Positions 8,324 through 17,429 of a DNA stretch of 64,000 bases are shown here, piece after piece. A model generated the notes under the pieces. That model made no database searches. It saw nothing but the letters and a program-made list of their open reading frames with translations, and was not told the DNA's origin. Every line of letters starts with the position of its first letter. Position 1 is the stretch's first letter. This DNA comes from UBA5239 sp040391785 (lineage in GTDB: Bacteria; Verrucomicrobiota; Lentisphaeria; Victivallales; Victivallaceae): contig JBEBXH010000005.1 in NCBI GenBank assembly GCA_040391785.1, positions 1-64,000 of the forward strand. The letters are read 5' to 3'. The position numbers and the translations under genes were made by a program.

Positions 8324-10798
8324 ATGTTTATGCGGCGTGGGATTTTCCTTCTGGTTTTTTCTGCATTGATCTTCCTGACTGGCTGCGGCAAAACGAAAAA
8401 TGTCGACATTGACCGGGTCCGGGTGTTTCAGGGAGCCGAACAATGCGCCCTGCCGGGTGAACCGTTTGAACAGCCGTTGTATATCGAGCTTGCCGGGCGA
8501 CAGGAAAAAGGACTGCTGGGCGGTGACATCGGGCGGCCCCCGGCTGCCGGGCGCAAGGTGCTTTTTCAAGTACAGCACGGCTCCGACCTGGTACTCTCCG
8601 AAACGGAAGGGACCACGGACGCGGGCGGGCTGGTTCACCTCAATATCACTGCCGGGCGGAAAATCGGCGACCAATATCTGCAGGTCATTCCGGTCGATGC
8701 GCCGAGCCAGGCCATTACCGTGCGCTTCATCACCGGGGTCGAAATCCGCGGCGCCAATCAGGAATGCCGCGCCGGCACGGTGATTACCGAGCCGCTGGTG
8801 GTGAAGCTGGTCACCTCCACGGGCAAGCCTGCGGTCGGCGTGCCGGTCTACTTCAAAATCGCCTCCTCGCCGGGGCCGAAAAGCAGCGGATCGCTGACCC
8901 TCAGCTCCACTGTTACCGACAGCGACGGTGAGGCCCGTACCCAGATGCGCCTCGGCAGCAAAACCGGCCGTTACAACATCAATATCGAAATCGCCGATAC
9001 CGACAGCGCCGGCGGCACCTTTTTCACCCGTGGAATCGTGGTCTCCCAGCTCGGGTTCAATACGTTCGCGCTGGTCATCAGCACGGTCGGGGGGCTGGCG
9101 GTGTTCATTTTCGGCATGAAGATCATGAGCGACGGCCTCCACAAGGCCGCCGGCGAGCGCATGCGCAATATCCTGCACTTTTTCTCCAGCAACCGCTTTG
9201 TGGCGCTACTGGCGGGGGCGCTGGTCACCGCGGTCATTCAATCATCGAGCGCCAGCACCGTCATGGTGATCGGCTTCGTCAACGCCGGGCTGCTGAACCT
9301 GGTTCAATCCATCGGGATCATTTTCGGCGCCAACATCGGTACCACCATCACGGCCCAGATCATTTCGTTCAATATCGCCGGGGTCGCCATGCCGGCCATC
9401 ATCATCGGGCTGCTGCTCATGTTCATTTCGTACCGGTTTTTCCGTGGCTGGGGCGAAACCATCCTCGGATTCGGCTTCCTCTTCTTCGGTATGACGCTGA
9501 TGAGCGACTCGCTGAAACTGATTGCCGATTTCCCCGCCTTCATCAACTTCTTCAGCTCGTTTGACTGTTCGCCCATCGACGGCTTCATGCCGGTAGGGGC
9601 CACGCTCGGAGCCATCGGCATCGGTATCCTGGTCACCGTCATCATCCAGAGCAGCTCGGCGGTCACGGGGATCATCCTGGCGCTGGGGGCGAGCGGACTG
9701 CTGAGCTTGTACACCGCGGTACCGCTGATCATGGGGTCGAACATCGGCACCACCATCACCGCGCTGCTGGCGGCGATTCCCACCAACCGCATCGGCAAAC
9801 AAGCAGCGGTGGCGCATACGATTTTCAACGTCACCGGCGTGCTGATCGTCCTGATTTCGTTCTATATCCCGACCGGCAGCCTGGGACAACCGGCCTTTTT
9901 CGCGCTGATCGATACGATCACCGCCGGCAATGCGTTTTCGGCCATTCCGCAGAACCTGCCGCGCCATATTGCCAACGCCCATACCGTGTTCAACGTGATT
10001 ACCGCACTGCTGCTGGTGCCGTTCGTACCCCAGATCGCCCGCCTCTGCGAATGGCTGATTCCGGTCAAAGACGAAAAAATCAAGTTCAAATACCTTGAAC
10101 CCTACCTGCTTGACACCCCGGCGATCGCCCTCGAGCAGACCGTCCGCGCCCTCAATCAAATGGTCAAGGAATCCTGGAAGATGATCGACCAGGCGGTCAA
10201 CGAGCATTTCATGAAATCCAATGTGGACGAGGCGAAATTCGCCGACCTGGCGCTCCGCGAAGACAAGATCGACGAGATGCAGATGGAAGTCACCCAGTAT
10301 CTGGTCCAGATCACCCGCCGCGAGCTCTCCGAGCCGCAGTCCGAGCTGATTCCCCAGCTGATGCACTGTACCAACGACGCCGAGCGCATCGCCGACCATA
10401 CCGCCAACATCCTGACGCTGACCACCCGCCTCCGCGACGCCGAAGGCGACCTCTCGATCCAGGGGCGCAACGACCTGAATCAGATGTGCCTGCACCTCAG
10501 GGAGCTCGCCGGAAACGTCATCGCCGCCCTCGAATCCAACGATCTCGAACACGTCGGCAAAGCGCTGGTGCATGAAGAAGAAATCAACCGGCTGGCAGTC
10601 GAGCTGGAAGCCGCCCATATCGAGCGCCTCCGCCTGGGGTATTGCGATACTATCGTGGGGGTAATCTACATCGAGCTGATCGGCGAACTCGAAAAAGTCG
10701 CCGACCACCTGACCAACATCGCCGAGCGCGCCAAAGCCATCCAGCAGCACTATGTCGACATGGGTTCTTCTCCGGTGCCGAAACTGGCCACCGCCTGA
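8324..10798 (+). CDS. Na/Pi cotransporter family protein with N-terminal lipoprotein and Ig-like domains
   Basis: An 824-residue protein. The start at 8324 follows AGGTG by 8 bases. It opens with a lipoprotein-type signal (MFMRRGIFLLVFSALIFLTGC, lipobox LTGC), then two Ig/Big-1-like segments (about 26-135 and 136-240; the second has GKPAVGVPVYFKI and TDSDGEARTQMRLG). The membrane core is a Na/phosphate symporter of the NptA type with two inverted copies of the QSSSA motif (near 305 and 441), each followed by GANIGTTITA or GSNIGTTITA. A PhoU-like helical domain fills about 590-815. The core with a PhoU tail is a known bacterial layout; the exported N-terminal module is unusual. It probably imports phosphate. 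Confidence 0.9.
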   Translation: MFMRRGIFLLVFSALIFLTGCGKTKNVDIDRVRVFQGAEQCALPGEPFEQPLYIELAGRQEKGLLGGDIGRPPAAGRKVLFQVQHGSDLVLSETEGTTDAGGLVHLNITAGRKIGDQYLQVIPVDAPSQAITVRFITGVEIRGANQECRAGTVITEPLVVKLVTSTGKPAVGVPVYFKIASSPGPKSSGSLTLSSTVTDSDGEARTQMRLGSKTGRYNINIEIADTDSAGGTFFTRGIVVSQLGFNTFALVISTVGGLAVFIFGMKIMSDGLHKAAGERMRNILHFFSSNRFVALLAGALVTAVIQSSSASTVMVIGFVNAGLLNLVQSIGIIFGANIGTTITAQIISFNIAGVAMPAIIIGLLLMFISYRFFRGWGETILGFGFLFFGMTLMSDSLKLIADFPAFINFFSSFDCSPIDGFMPVGATLGAIGIGILVTVIIQSSSAVTGIILALGASGLLSLYTAVPLIMGSNIGTTITALLAAIPTNRIGKQAAVAHTIFNVTGVLIVLISFYIPTGSLGQPAFFALIDTITAGNAFSAIPQNLPRHIANAHTVFNVITALLLVPFVPQIARLCEWLIPVKDEKIKFKYLEPYLLDTPAIALEQTVRALNQMVKESWKMIDQAVNEHFMKSNVDEAKFADLALREDKIDEMQMEVTQYLVQITRRELSEPQSELIPQLMHCTNDAERIADHTANILTLTTRLRDAEGDLSIQGRNDLNQMCLHLRELAGNVIAALESNDLEHVGKALVHEEEINRLAVELEAAHIERLRLGYCDTIVGVIYIELIGELEKVADHLTNIAERAKAIQQHYVDMGSSPVPKLATA

Positions 10799-10807
10799 AA
10801 ATCGCGA

Positions 10808-12859
10808 TTACTTCAGCTCGTTGTGGTAGAAGAGCGGGGGATCGGTCAGGTTGTCCTCGGGGAGAATGGTGGTGATGCCGGTGGATTTGTCGTACCGGAC
10901 CAGGAACGAGTTGCCGCGGGCGTCGCGAATGTGTCCCCGGGCCTGAATCCCGAAGCGGCTCACCAGTAGTTCCGGCTGGATCACCGGGCACGGCTCCAGC
11001 GGCAGCGGCGATTTGGCGGCAAAGGCTTCGATGGCGGCTTTTTCGAGTTCCAGCCACGGTTGCGTTTGCGTCACGCCGAGCTCTTTCAGCGCCAGCGCCG
11101 CCTGTGAATTGCAGACTGGCAGCGGAAACACCGCCGCGATTTCGATCTCCGCGAACCCGCGCAGCAGTTCGAGGCCGTAAATACCGCCCAGCAGGAAACG
11201 GCGCTGGCCGTTTTGATAAGCCTCCTGCAGCTGTTTACGCAGGTTTCCAAGGTCGCCCTCCGCGCAGAATCCGGGGATGAAAAACCCTTTCAGCGCCGCG
11301 GCCGCCGGTGATGGCTCCAAACGCTGATAATCCCGGTAAAACTGCATCTGCGCCCGGAACACCGGGTCGCGCAAATCCAGCGGCTCAACCGAGCCGGCCA
11401 CGAACTCCCAGAACTCGCGGCGAAGTTGTTTCAGCTCGCTGGCCGGGATGAAAACATCGGCCTTGATCCTGGCCTTGACCTTGCCGGCGGCGAACGGTTC
11501 CGGCGCCCCGGCGCTGAATTCGGCGGTCAGCCGCGCCGCGTCCAGCGGCTGCTTGACGGCCTCGGCGAACGTCTGCGCCTTGCGCCAGGTCAGCTTGACC
11601 GGATGCGTGAGCTCGGCGGTGATGCCGTCGCGGTCAAGCGTCAAGTTAAAGTGGAGTTCATGGCGGAATGGCACCAGCGCGGCCGCGCGGGCGGTGAAGT
11701 CGTAACCGTTCTCGCCGATTTTGTAAACCGGCCACGACGGCGCGGCCTCCGGATAATCGCCGGGTATGAAGCACTCTTGCCCCCGGATGGCTTTCAACGC
11801 GGGCTGGCCCTTGACCTCCATTTTGGTGATGGTAAAAGCGAAACCCTCGTCGCCGTTCGGCGGCACTGCCCGGAAGCGGTCGCCGACATGGATGCGGCTC
11901 TCCGCCGCAATATTGAATCCGTTCCGGCCGCCCCGGGTAATCACCCCGACTTTGCTGCCGAAAACGCCGATGGCGTCCGGCTCGATCAGCTTTTTCCGTC
12001 CGGCTGCGGTGTAGAAGCCCTGCGAGGGTGTCCGCCCGGCGGTCGAGGCCAGGATCTGGTGCGCCTCTGCGGAACGGTCCTCCTCCGAATCGATCATCAT
12101 GCGGTAAGCGGAAACGGTTTTCCAGACGTAATCCGGGCGGCGCAAGCGCCCCTCGATCTTGAACGATGCGATGCCGATTTTCTTGAATTGCGGAATCAGC
12201 TCAATGCCGCATAAATCCTTCGGCGAGAGATAGAAACCCTTGCCGTTATCGCTGTAATACAACCGGCGGCAGGGCTGTTTGCATTTGCCGCGGTTGCCGC
12301 TCCAGTTGCCCATCCACGACGACAGCAAACAGCGCCCCGAGAGCGAACAGCACAGCGCCCCGTGAATGAACACCTCCAGCTCCACCGGAGACTTGCGCCC
12401 CATGGCGGCGATTTCTTCCATGGTCAGCTGACGCTCCAGAATTACCCGTTCCACCCCCATGCGGGCGGCCAGCTGCAGCCCGGCGGAGTTATGAAACCCC
12501 ATCTGGGTGGAGGCGTGAATATGCAGTTGCGGATAGTATTCGCGGATCATCCGCAGGACCCCGGCATCCTGGACGATAACAGCGTCGGGGCCGAGTACGG
12601 CCAGTTCGCCGAGGTACTCCATCATTTCGGAGAGCTCATTTTCCTTGATGAGGGTGTTGACGGTCACGTAGACGCGGCGGTTATTTTTGCGGGCGAAGCC
12701 GATCAGCCGGCCCATGGTGTCGAAATTGAAGTTGTCGGCGCGCTCGCGGGCATTGAATTTGCTCAAACCGGCGTAGACGGCATCCGCCCCTGCGTCATAA
12801 GCCGCCAGGGCCACTTCCAGGCTGCCCGCAGGCGCCAGCAATTCCGGTTTTTTGGTCAT
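10808..12859 (-). CDS. U32 family peptidase-like protein (tRNA/rRNA hydroxylation type)
   Basis: A 683-residue U32 protein. The N-terminus PELLAPAGSLEVALAAYDAGADAVYAG and the block FIHGALCCSLSGRCLLSSWMGNWSGNRGKC followed by KQPCRRLYY are diagnostic; the cysteines in and after it are the probable iron-sulfur ligands. Members such as RlhA and TrhP carry out prephenate-dependent hydroxylation of 23S rRNA or tRNA; older annotations call them collagenases. The extra C-terminal half resembles the DUF3656-type extension of long U32 proteins. It ends 9 bp from the convergent Na/Pi symporter gene. Whether rRNA or tRNA is its target cannot be decided from the sequence. Confidence 0.88.
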   Translation of the reverse strand: MTKKPELLAPAGSLEVALAAYDAGADAVYAGLSKFNARERADNFNFDTMGRLIGFARKNNRRVYVTVNTLIKENELSEMMEYLGELAVLGPDAVIVQDAGVLRMIREYYPQLHIHASTQMGFHNSAGLQLAARMGVERVILERQLTMEEIAAMGRKSPVELEVFIHGALCCSLSGRCLLSSWMGNWSGNRGKCKQPCRRLYYSDNGKGFYLSPKDLCGIELIPQFKKIGIASFKIEGRLRRPDYVWKTVSAYRMMIDSEEDRSAEAHQILASTAGRTPSQGFYTAAGRKKLIEPDAIGVFGSKVGVITRGGRNGFNIAAESRIHVGDRFRAVPPNGDEGFAFTITKMEVKGQPALKAIRGQECFIPGDYPEAAPSWPVYKIGENGYDFTARAAALVPFRHELHFNLTLDRDGITAELTHPVKLTWRKAQTFAEAVKQPLDAARLTAEFSAGAPEPFAAGKVKARIKADVFIPASELKQLRREFWEFVAGSVEPLDLRDPVFRAQMQFYRDYQRLEPSPAAAALKGFFIPGFCAEGDLGNLRKQLQEAYQNGQRRFLLGGIYGLELLRGFAEIEIAAVFPLPVCNSQAALALKELGVTQTQPWLELEKAAIEAFAAKSPLPLEPCPVIQPELLVSRFGIQARGHIRDARGNSFLVRYDKSTGITTILPEDNLTDPPLFYHNELK

Positions 12860-12873
12860 ACGTTTTCCTAATT

Positions 12874-12963
12874 CATGGACATTATGGACGTTATGGACAT
12901 TATGGACGGGCTTTGAGCCTGATTTTGATTGTCCATCGTGTCCATGAGGTCCATCGTGTCCAT
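12874..12963. repeat. Inverted arrays of a 9-bp TATGGACAT-type repeat
   Basis: Four near-identical 9-bp units of the type ATTATGGAC (12872-12907) are followed by a 23-bp gap and then four units of the complementary type GTCCATCGT or GTCCATGAG (12931-12963). The two arrays can pair into a long stem of over 25 bp with mismatches; the loop holds a small GGCT-TTG-AGCC hairpin. The element lies in the divergent gap between the U32 gene and the Lol genes and is probably non-coding. Confidence 0.8.
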
Positions 12964-13066
12964 CTGTAATATAGCCCTATTTGCGGAAAAAACGAAACCG
13001 GACGGTGACATTTTCATAAAATGTACTATATTAAGGGATATTCAATTGAATGTGGAAACAACAGTA

Positions 13067-14329
13067 GTGAATTTAAAGACAGAATTTCTGCTGGCGCTGC
13101 GCTTCCTGAGGCCGGGACGCAACGCGGTCAGCGTAATCACCGTGATTTCGGTGCTCGGGGTGACGCTCGGCGTGGCGGTATTGATCGTCGTGCTGTCGGT
13201 CTTCACCGGGTTCATCGACCTGATGCGCGAGAAGTTGCTCGACACCAGGGCCCATGTACAGATTTATTCCTCTTATAACTCGCCGATCCTGAACCCGGAT
13301 TCCGTGGTCAAAGCCGTCGAGGAAACCGGCGGCAAGGCCGCTCCGGTCATCAATATGCCGATCCTGATGCTCAGCGAAAAGGATTTCGAGCCGAAGCGCA
13401 TCCTGGCCGCCGACCCCGCCCAAATCCGGGAACTCTTTAAGGTCAAAACCGATGCCACGCTGGACCCCGGGCAGGTCTGGATCAGCGAGGAAATCGCCAA
13501 AGAAAATGAACTCAAAGTCGGCCAGAAAATACATCTTTACACCCCGGAAAAGCTCGCCGCCATCGCCATGGAGCAGGTTTCCGACGACAAGAAAACGGCC
13601 ACGGCCAAGCCGGTCAAGGCCTCGTCCTATACCATCAGCGGGATTTACTCGATCGGCAAATACGATTTCGACCGCGAGATCATTTTCATGACCCGCAAGG
13701 ACGCCACCACCATGCTCGACTGGCCGGAGTACGTCGCCTGGTCCGTTTACGTCTGGATGCCGGACCCGTTCAATATGGACGCGCAGCTGGAGCAGCTGAT
13801 GAACAAACTGGACAACAGCCGGCAGAAATACAATTTCCTGACCTGGAAACAGCTCAACGAGCAGATGTTCGGCATGCTGATGTCGCAGAAAAATATGATG
13901 GTTTTCATCTTTTTCTTCATCATCCTGATCGCGGCGTTCAGCATCGGCAATACGCTGATCACGGTGGTGGTGCAGAAGAGCCGCGAGATCGGGCTCCTGA
14001 AAGCGCTCGGGGCGTCGCCCGGCATGATGATGCGGGTCTTCGTCTGGGAAGGGCTGCTGGTCGGGGTGATCGGCAGCCTGTCCGGCCTGGCGCTGGGGAT
14101 GCTGGCGCTGGCTTACCGCAACGATTTCATGAAGTTTCTGGAGAAACTCACCGGACAGGAATTGTTTCCGAAAGAGATGTATTATTTCGAAGAACTGCCG
14201 GCCCATACCGGTACGCTCGATGTCGTTTTGATTGTAACCATGGCGGTGGTGCTGTGCACGCTGGGCGGTTTCCTGCCGGCGTGGCGCGCGGCGCGTCTGG
14301 ACCCCGCCAAAGCACTGCGCGATGAATAA
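13067..14329 (+). CDS. Lipoprotein-releasing ABC permease, LolC/LolE family (first copy)
   Basis: A 420-residue inner-membrane permease of the complex that extracts lipoproteins for delivery to the outer membrane. One N-terminal membrane segment (VITVISVLGVTLGVAVLIVVLSVFTGF), a large periplasmic domain (about 50-275), then three C-terminal segments including NTLITVVVQKSREIGLLKALGASPGMMMRVF. The GTG at 13067 is chosen because VNLKTEFLLALRFLRPGRN then aligns with the start of the next gene; the frame stays open upstream into repeat DNA. It is 12 bp from the second permease. LolC and LolE cannot be told apart here. Confidence 0.87.
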   Translation: MNLKTEFLLALRFLRPGRNAVSVITVISVLGVTLGVAVLIVVLSVFTGFIDLMREKLLDTRAHVQIYSSYNSPILNPDSVVKAVEETGGKAAPVINMPILMLSEKDFEPKRILAADPAQIRELFKVKTDATLDPGQVWISEEIAKENELKVGQKIHLYTPEKLAAIAMEQVSDDKKTATAKPVKASSYTISGIYSIGKYDFDREIIFMTRKDATTMLDWPEYVAWSVYVWMPDPFNMDAQLEQLMNKLDNSRQKYNFLTWKQLNEQMFGMLMSQKNMMVFIFFFIILIAAFSIGNTLITVVVQKSREIGLLKALGASPGMMMRVFVWEGLLVGVIGSLSGLALGMLALAYRNDFMKFLEKLTGQELFPKEMYYFEELPAHTGTLDVVLIVTMAVVLCTLGGFLPAWRAARLDPAKALRDE

Positions 14330-14341
14330 AGGACCGAACCC

Positions 14342-15634
14342 ATGAACCTGCGAACCGAATTGAAGCTGGCACTGCGGTACATGCGCCCCAAGCGCAATGC
14401 CATCTCCGTCATCACGCTGATTTCCGTGATCGGGGTGGTGCTCGGGGTGATGGTGCTGGTGGTGGTGCTCTCGGTCATGAACGGCCTGACCGACCTGAAA
14501 AAGAACGGGCTGCTCAAAACCACACCGCACATTCAGATTTCGCTGAAAGACAAATCGGCCATCGAAGAGCCGGCCCGGATCCTTGAAACCCTGAAAAAGT
14601 ACAAGGGTCACGGCGCCGCCGTGGTCGCCCGCCCCGTGGTGGTCCAAACCAAAGAACGGCTGCTGCCGAAACTGGCCATCGGCGTGGATTATTCGCAGCT
14701 GGAAGGCTATATCAATATCAACTGGCAGCTGAACGACTTCGGCAAAATGGGCCAGAAGCTCACGCCGTTGACGCAGGGAACCGTGGCGATGGGGCAGCGC
14801 GCCACTGCGCGCCAGCTGTTCGTACACTTCGGCGACAAGGTCCTGCTGCACTCTCCGGCGCAGCTGATGAAGCTGATCAATATCGACGAAGAAGGCTCCA
14901 TCAAGGCGGCGGAACGGCGCGAAATCACCTTGCCCACGGAGTTGACGCTGGACGCATTTTTCTCCACCGGCAGCCGGGATTTCGACGACAATACCGTGCT
15001 GCTCAATCTCGACGACGCGAACGATCTTTTTGACATGTCCTGGGGCTCGGCGGACATGATTTACGGCTGGCTGCGCGATCCCTTTGACATGGACCGCGAA
15101 CTGAGCGGACTCCGGACCGAGCTCGGAGACACTTATGTCGTACAGTCGTGGATGCAGATTCACCAGAAAATACTGGGGGTATTGCAGGTGGAAAAAAATA
15201 TGATGTTTTTCCTGCTCTTTTTCATCGTGCTGGTGGCGGCGTTCAGCATTACCAACACGCTGATTACGGTGGTTCACCAGAAAACCCGCGAAATCGGCTT
15301 GCTGAATTCACTGGGGGCCACGCCGGGGACGATCATGCGGATCTTCATTCTGCAGGGCTTGCTGGTGGGGCTGATCGGGGGCGTGCTAGGTGTGATCGGG
15401 GGGATCGTGATGGTGCATTGGCGCAATCAGATCATCCGGTTTTTTGGCCGGATTACCGGACAGGAGATGCTGCCGGACAATGTGTATGTGATCACCGAGC
15501 TGCCGGCGCGTCTGGCGGCTTCGGATCTGGTAACGGTGGGGCTGATCGCGATCCTGATGTGCACGCTGGCGGCGCTGATTCCGGCACTGCGGGCGGCAAA
15601 GCTGGACCCGGCAAAAGCCCTACGGTATGAATAG
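14342..15634 (+). CDS. Lipoprotein-releasing ABC permease, LolC/LolE family (second copy)
   Basis: A 430-residue paralogue of the preceding gene: MNLRTELKLALRYMRPKRNAI, first membrane segment at about 20-48, periplasmic domain to about 290, then NTLITVVHQKTREIGLLNSLGATPGTIMRIFILQG and two more segments, ending DPAKALRYE. Having two distinct permeases plus LolD suggests a heteromeric LolCDE as in gammaproteobacteria rather than a LolF homodimer. Its stop codon runs into a tandem heptamer repeat before lolD. Confidence 0.88.
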   Translation: MNLRTELKLALRYMRPKRNAISVITLISVIGVVLGVMVLVVVLSVMNGLTDLKKNGLLKTTPHIQISLKDKSAIEEPARILETLKKYKGHGAAVVARPVVVQTKERLLPKLAIGVDYSQLEGYININWQLNDFGKMGQKLTPLTQGTVAMGQRATARQLFVHFGDKVLLHSPAQLMKLINIDEEGSIKAAERREITLPTELTLDAFFSTGSRDFDDNTVLLNLDDANDLFDMSWGSADMIYGWLRDPFDMDRELSGLRTELGDTYVVQSWMQIHQKILGVLQVEKNMMFFLLFFIVLVAAFSITNTLITVVHQKTREIGLLNSLGATPGTIMRIFILQGLLVGLIGGVLGVIGGIVMVHWRNQIIRFFGRITGQEMLPDNVYVITELPARLAASDLVTVGLIAILMCTLAALIPALRAAKLDPAKALRYE

Positions 15635-15667
15635 TTGATAGTTGACAGTTGACAGTTGATAGTTAAG
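15633..15667 (+). repeat. Five tandem AGTTGAY heptamers
   Basis: Units AGTTGAT, AGTTGAC, AGTTGAC, AGTTGAT and AGTTAAG follow one another exactly at 7-bp steps. The first overlaps the TAG stop of the second Lol permease, and the last ends 21 bp before the lolD start. The array fills most of the 54-bp gap inside an apparent operon. Confidence 0.85.
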
Positions 15668-15688
15668 ATATACGCCCGAGGATGAAAG

Positions 15689-16417
15689 ATGGAAAACAGT
15701 GATATTTTTTTGAAAGCCGACAATGTCCATAAAACATATTATATCGGCAAAAAAGGCATTCAGGTCCTGCGGGGCGTGAATATGGAGATTCCGCGCGGCA
15801 GCTGGACCTCGCTCCTCGGGGCTTCCGGCAGCGGCAAGACGACTTTGCTGAACATGCTCGGCACACTCGAACGGCCGGATTCCGGGGATATCGTCTGCGA
15901 CGGCATCAGCTACAATTCGCTGGGAGCCCGGCAGGCCAGCAAGTTCCGCAACAAGCGGATCGGGTTCATCTTTCAGGCGTACCACATGATGCCGGAACTG
16001 ACGATTCTGGAAAACGTGACGCTGGCCGGACAGCTCAACGGCAGCGCCTCGTTCGACCTGAGAAGCCGCGCCGAAGCACTGCTGGAAAAAGTCGGGCTGG
16101 CGGAACGCCTCAAGCACCGCCCCACCGAGTTATCCGGCGGCGAACAGCAGCGCGCGGCCATCGCCCGGGCGTTGATCAATTCGCCGGACCTGATTCTGGC
16201 CGATGAGCCGACCGGCAACCTCGATTCGAAAACCGGGGGCGGCATCCTGGAGATTTTTCAGAAATTGCGCGAAGAAAAGTCAGCGCCGACCATCATTATG
16301 ATCACCCACAATCAGGCGGTGGCGGAGCTCGGCAACCATATTCTGTACCTGAAAGACGGTCAACTCAGCGCAGAAAAAGATCCTGAACCACATTCAGCCA
16401 GCCCCGTCCATATTTGA
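15689..16417 (+). CDS. lolD: Lipoprotein-releasing ABC ATPase LolD
   Basis: A 242-residue ATPase that powers the two adjacent permeases. Walker A is GASGSGKT (about residues 48-55), the Q-loop lies in IGFIFQAYHMMPELTILENV, the ABC signature is LSGGEQQRAAIARAL (about 148) and Walker B is LILADEPTGNLD. All match the MacB/LolD type. GAGG lies about 10 bases upstream of the ATG. Its last 53 bp overlap the 3' end of the convergent glycosyltransferase gene. Confidence 0.93.
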   Translation: MENSDIFLKADNVHKTYYIGKKGIQVLRGVNMEIPRGSWTSLLGASGSGKTTLLNMLGTLERPDSGDIVCDGISYNSLGARQASKFRNKRIGFIFQAYHMMPELTILENVTLAGQLNGSASFDLRSRAEALLEKVGLAERLKHRPTELSGGEQQRAAIARALINSPDLILADEPTGNLDSKTGGGILEIFQKLREEKSAPTIIMITHNQAVAELGNHILYLKDGQLSAEKDPEPHSASPVHI

Positions 16418-17309
16418 AGTAACGGCGGTTCCTCACTTCCCGCCAGACCAGCGGCAGCCGCCGGAAAAACGGGATATTCATCCTGCGCCGCGCCCTTGAA
16501 TGCCGGCGGCGGTCCTCCAGCTGCATCAGCACGGCGGGATCGGCGATCTCATGCACCCGCTCCAGCAGCTCCCGGTAAATGGTTTCGTTCCACGCGAACG
16601 TATTTGCCTGAATCGAACGCCGGGCTTCGGTCAGGCGGCGCCGCCAGTTCCAGCACTTGCCCGAACCGGAGACATTTGAGCGGTGCTGACGGAACAGCGT
16701 CAGGGTCTCGCCGGTAAATTTCCAACGGTTCAGGGCGGCCAGCACCAGCCCGATCCAGGTATCGTGGCACTCCGGCAAATCGGGAAACGGCAGCAGGATT
16801 TCCCGCAGCCGCGCCTCAAACGCCATATCGTGTCCGGCCGCCGGGATCCGGCGCAAAAATGAGCTCAGATCCTGCAATTCGTTTGAATTGAATCCGCGAT
16901 TTCCAAAATGAGTCGCGCCCAGCGAATTCAGGTTTTCGTCCACCAGCAGACTGTCGCAGAAGGCACCGCTCGGGGCATTGATCGCGGCAATCAAATCCAT
17001 CATTATCTGGATTTTTTCCGGCAGCCACACATCGTCCTGGTCGGAGAGGAAAATAGCATCGCCGCTGCACAGCGAAATCGCTTTCTCGAAATTCCGGCTC
17101 ACGCCGAGCCGTTCGGGGTTGCGGTGATATCGGATGACGCCCGGGCGGGCGGCCTGCCATTTCGCCATCAGCTCCGGGGTCGCATCGGCGGAGCCATCGT
17201 CACAGACAACAATTTCATCCGGCGCGAGGCTCTGGCTGAACAGGCTTTCCAGCTGTGCATCCAGATATTCGGCGCCGTTATAAACGGCCATGGCGATTGA
17301 AATCTTCAT
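16365..17309 (-). CDS. GT2 family glycosyltransferase
   Basis: A 314-residue GT-A fold transferase. The N-terminus MKISIAMAVYNGAEYLDAQLESLFSQSLAPDEIVVCDDGSADAT and the motif FLSDQDDVWLPEKI (metal-binding Asp cluster) are typical of GT2 enzymes annotated as rhamnosyltransferases. It lacks membrane segments and should work at the cytoplasmic face. It is convergent with and overlaps lolD by 53 bp, and diverges from an ABC exporter, so it probably belongs functionally with the surface-glycan genes to its right. The sugar transferred is unknown. Confidence 0.85.
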   Translation of the reverse strand: MKISIAMAVYNGAEYLDAQLESLFSQSLAPDEIVVCDDGSADATPELMAKWQAARPGVIRYHRNPERLGVSRNFEKAISLCSGDAIFLSDQDDVWLPEKIQIMMDLIAAINAPSGAFCDSLLVDENLNSLGATHFGNRGFNSNELQDLSSFLRRIPAAGHDMAFEARLREILLPFPDLPECHDTWIGLVLAALNRWKFTGETLTLFRQHRSNVSGSGKCWNWRRRLTEARRSIQANTFAWNETIYRELLERVHEIADPAVLMQLEDRRRHSRARRRMNIPFFRRLPLVWREVRNRRYFKYGRGWLNVVQDLFLR

Positions 17310-17383
17310 ATTGTACCCATAGATGTTATTACCGAATATACTGTTGACGGGTCATTTTTCAAGTGCTTTGGCTCTTTCCTGAG

Positions 17384-17412
17384 TTGAAAATGAGCACTTC
17401 GAATGCTATTTT
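17384..17412 (+). promoter_or_regulatory. Probable promoter of the ABC exporter gene
   Basis: TTGAAA (17384-17389) and TATTTT (17407-17412) with a 17-bp spacer, 17 bp before the chosen ATG. AAGTGCT at 17361-17367 and AGCACTT at 17393-17399 form an inverted repeat around the -35 box. Confidence 0.5.
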
Positions 17413-17429
17413 TTGGTTGGAATACAACT

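Noticed and set aside
12874..12963. CRISPR-like array
   Set aside because: Units are only 9 bp with no spacers and face both ways; no cas genes are present.
12929..13066. Longer N-terminus for the first Lol permease
   Set aside because: The extra 46 codons lie in the 9-bp repeat and AT-rich upstream DNA, and the paralogous gene starts at the position matching 13067.
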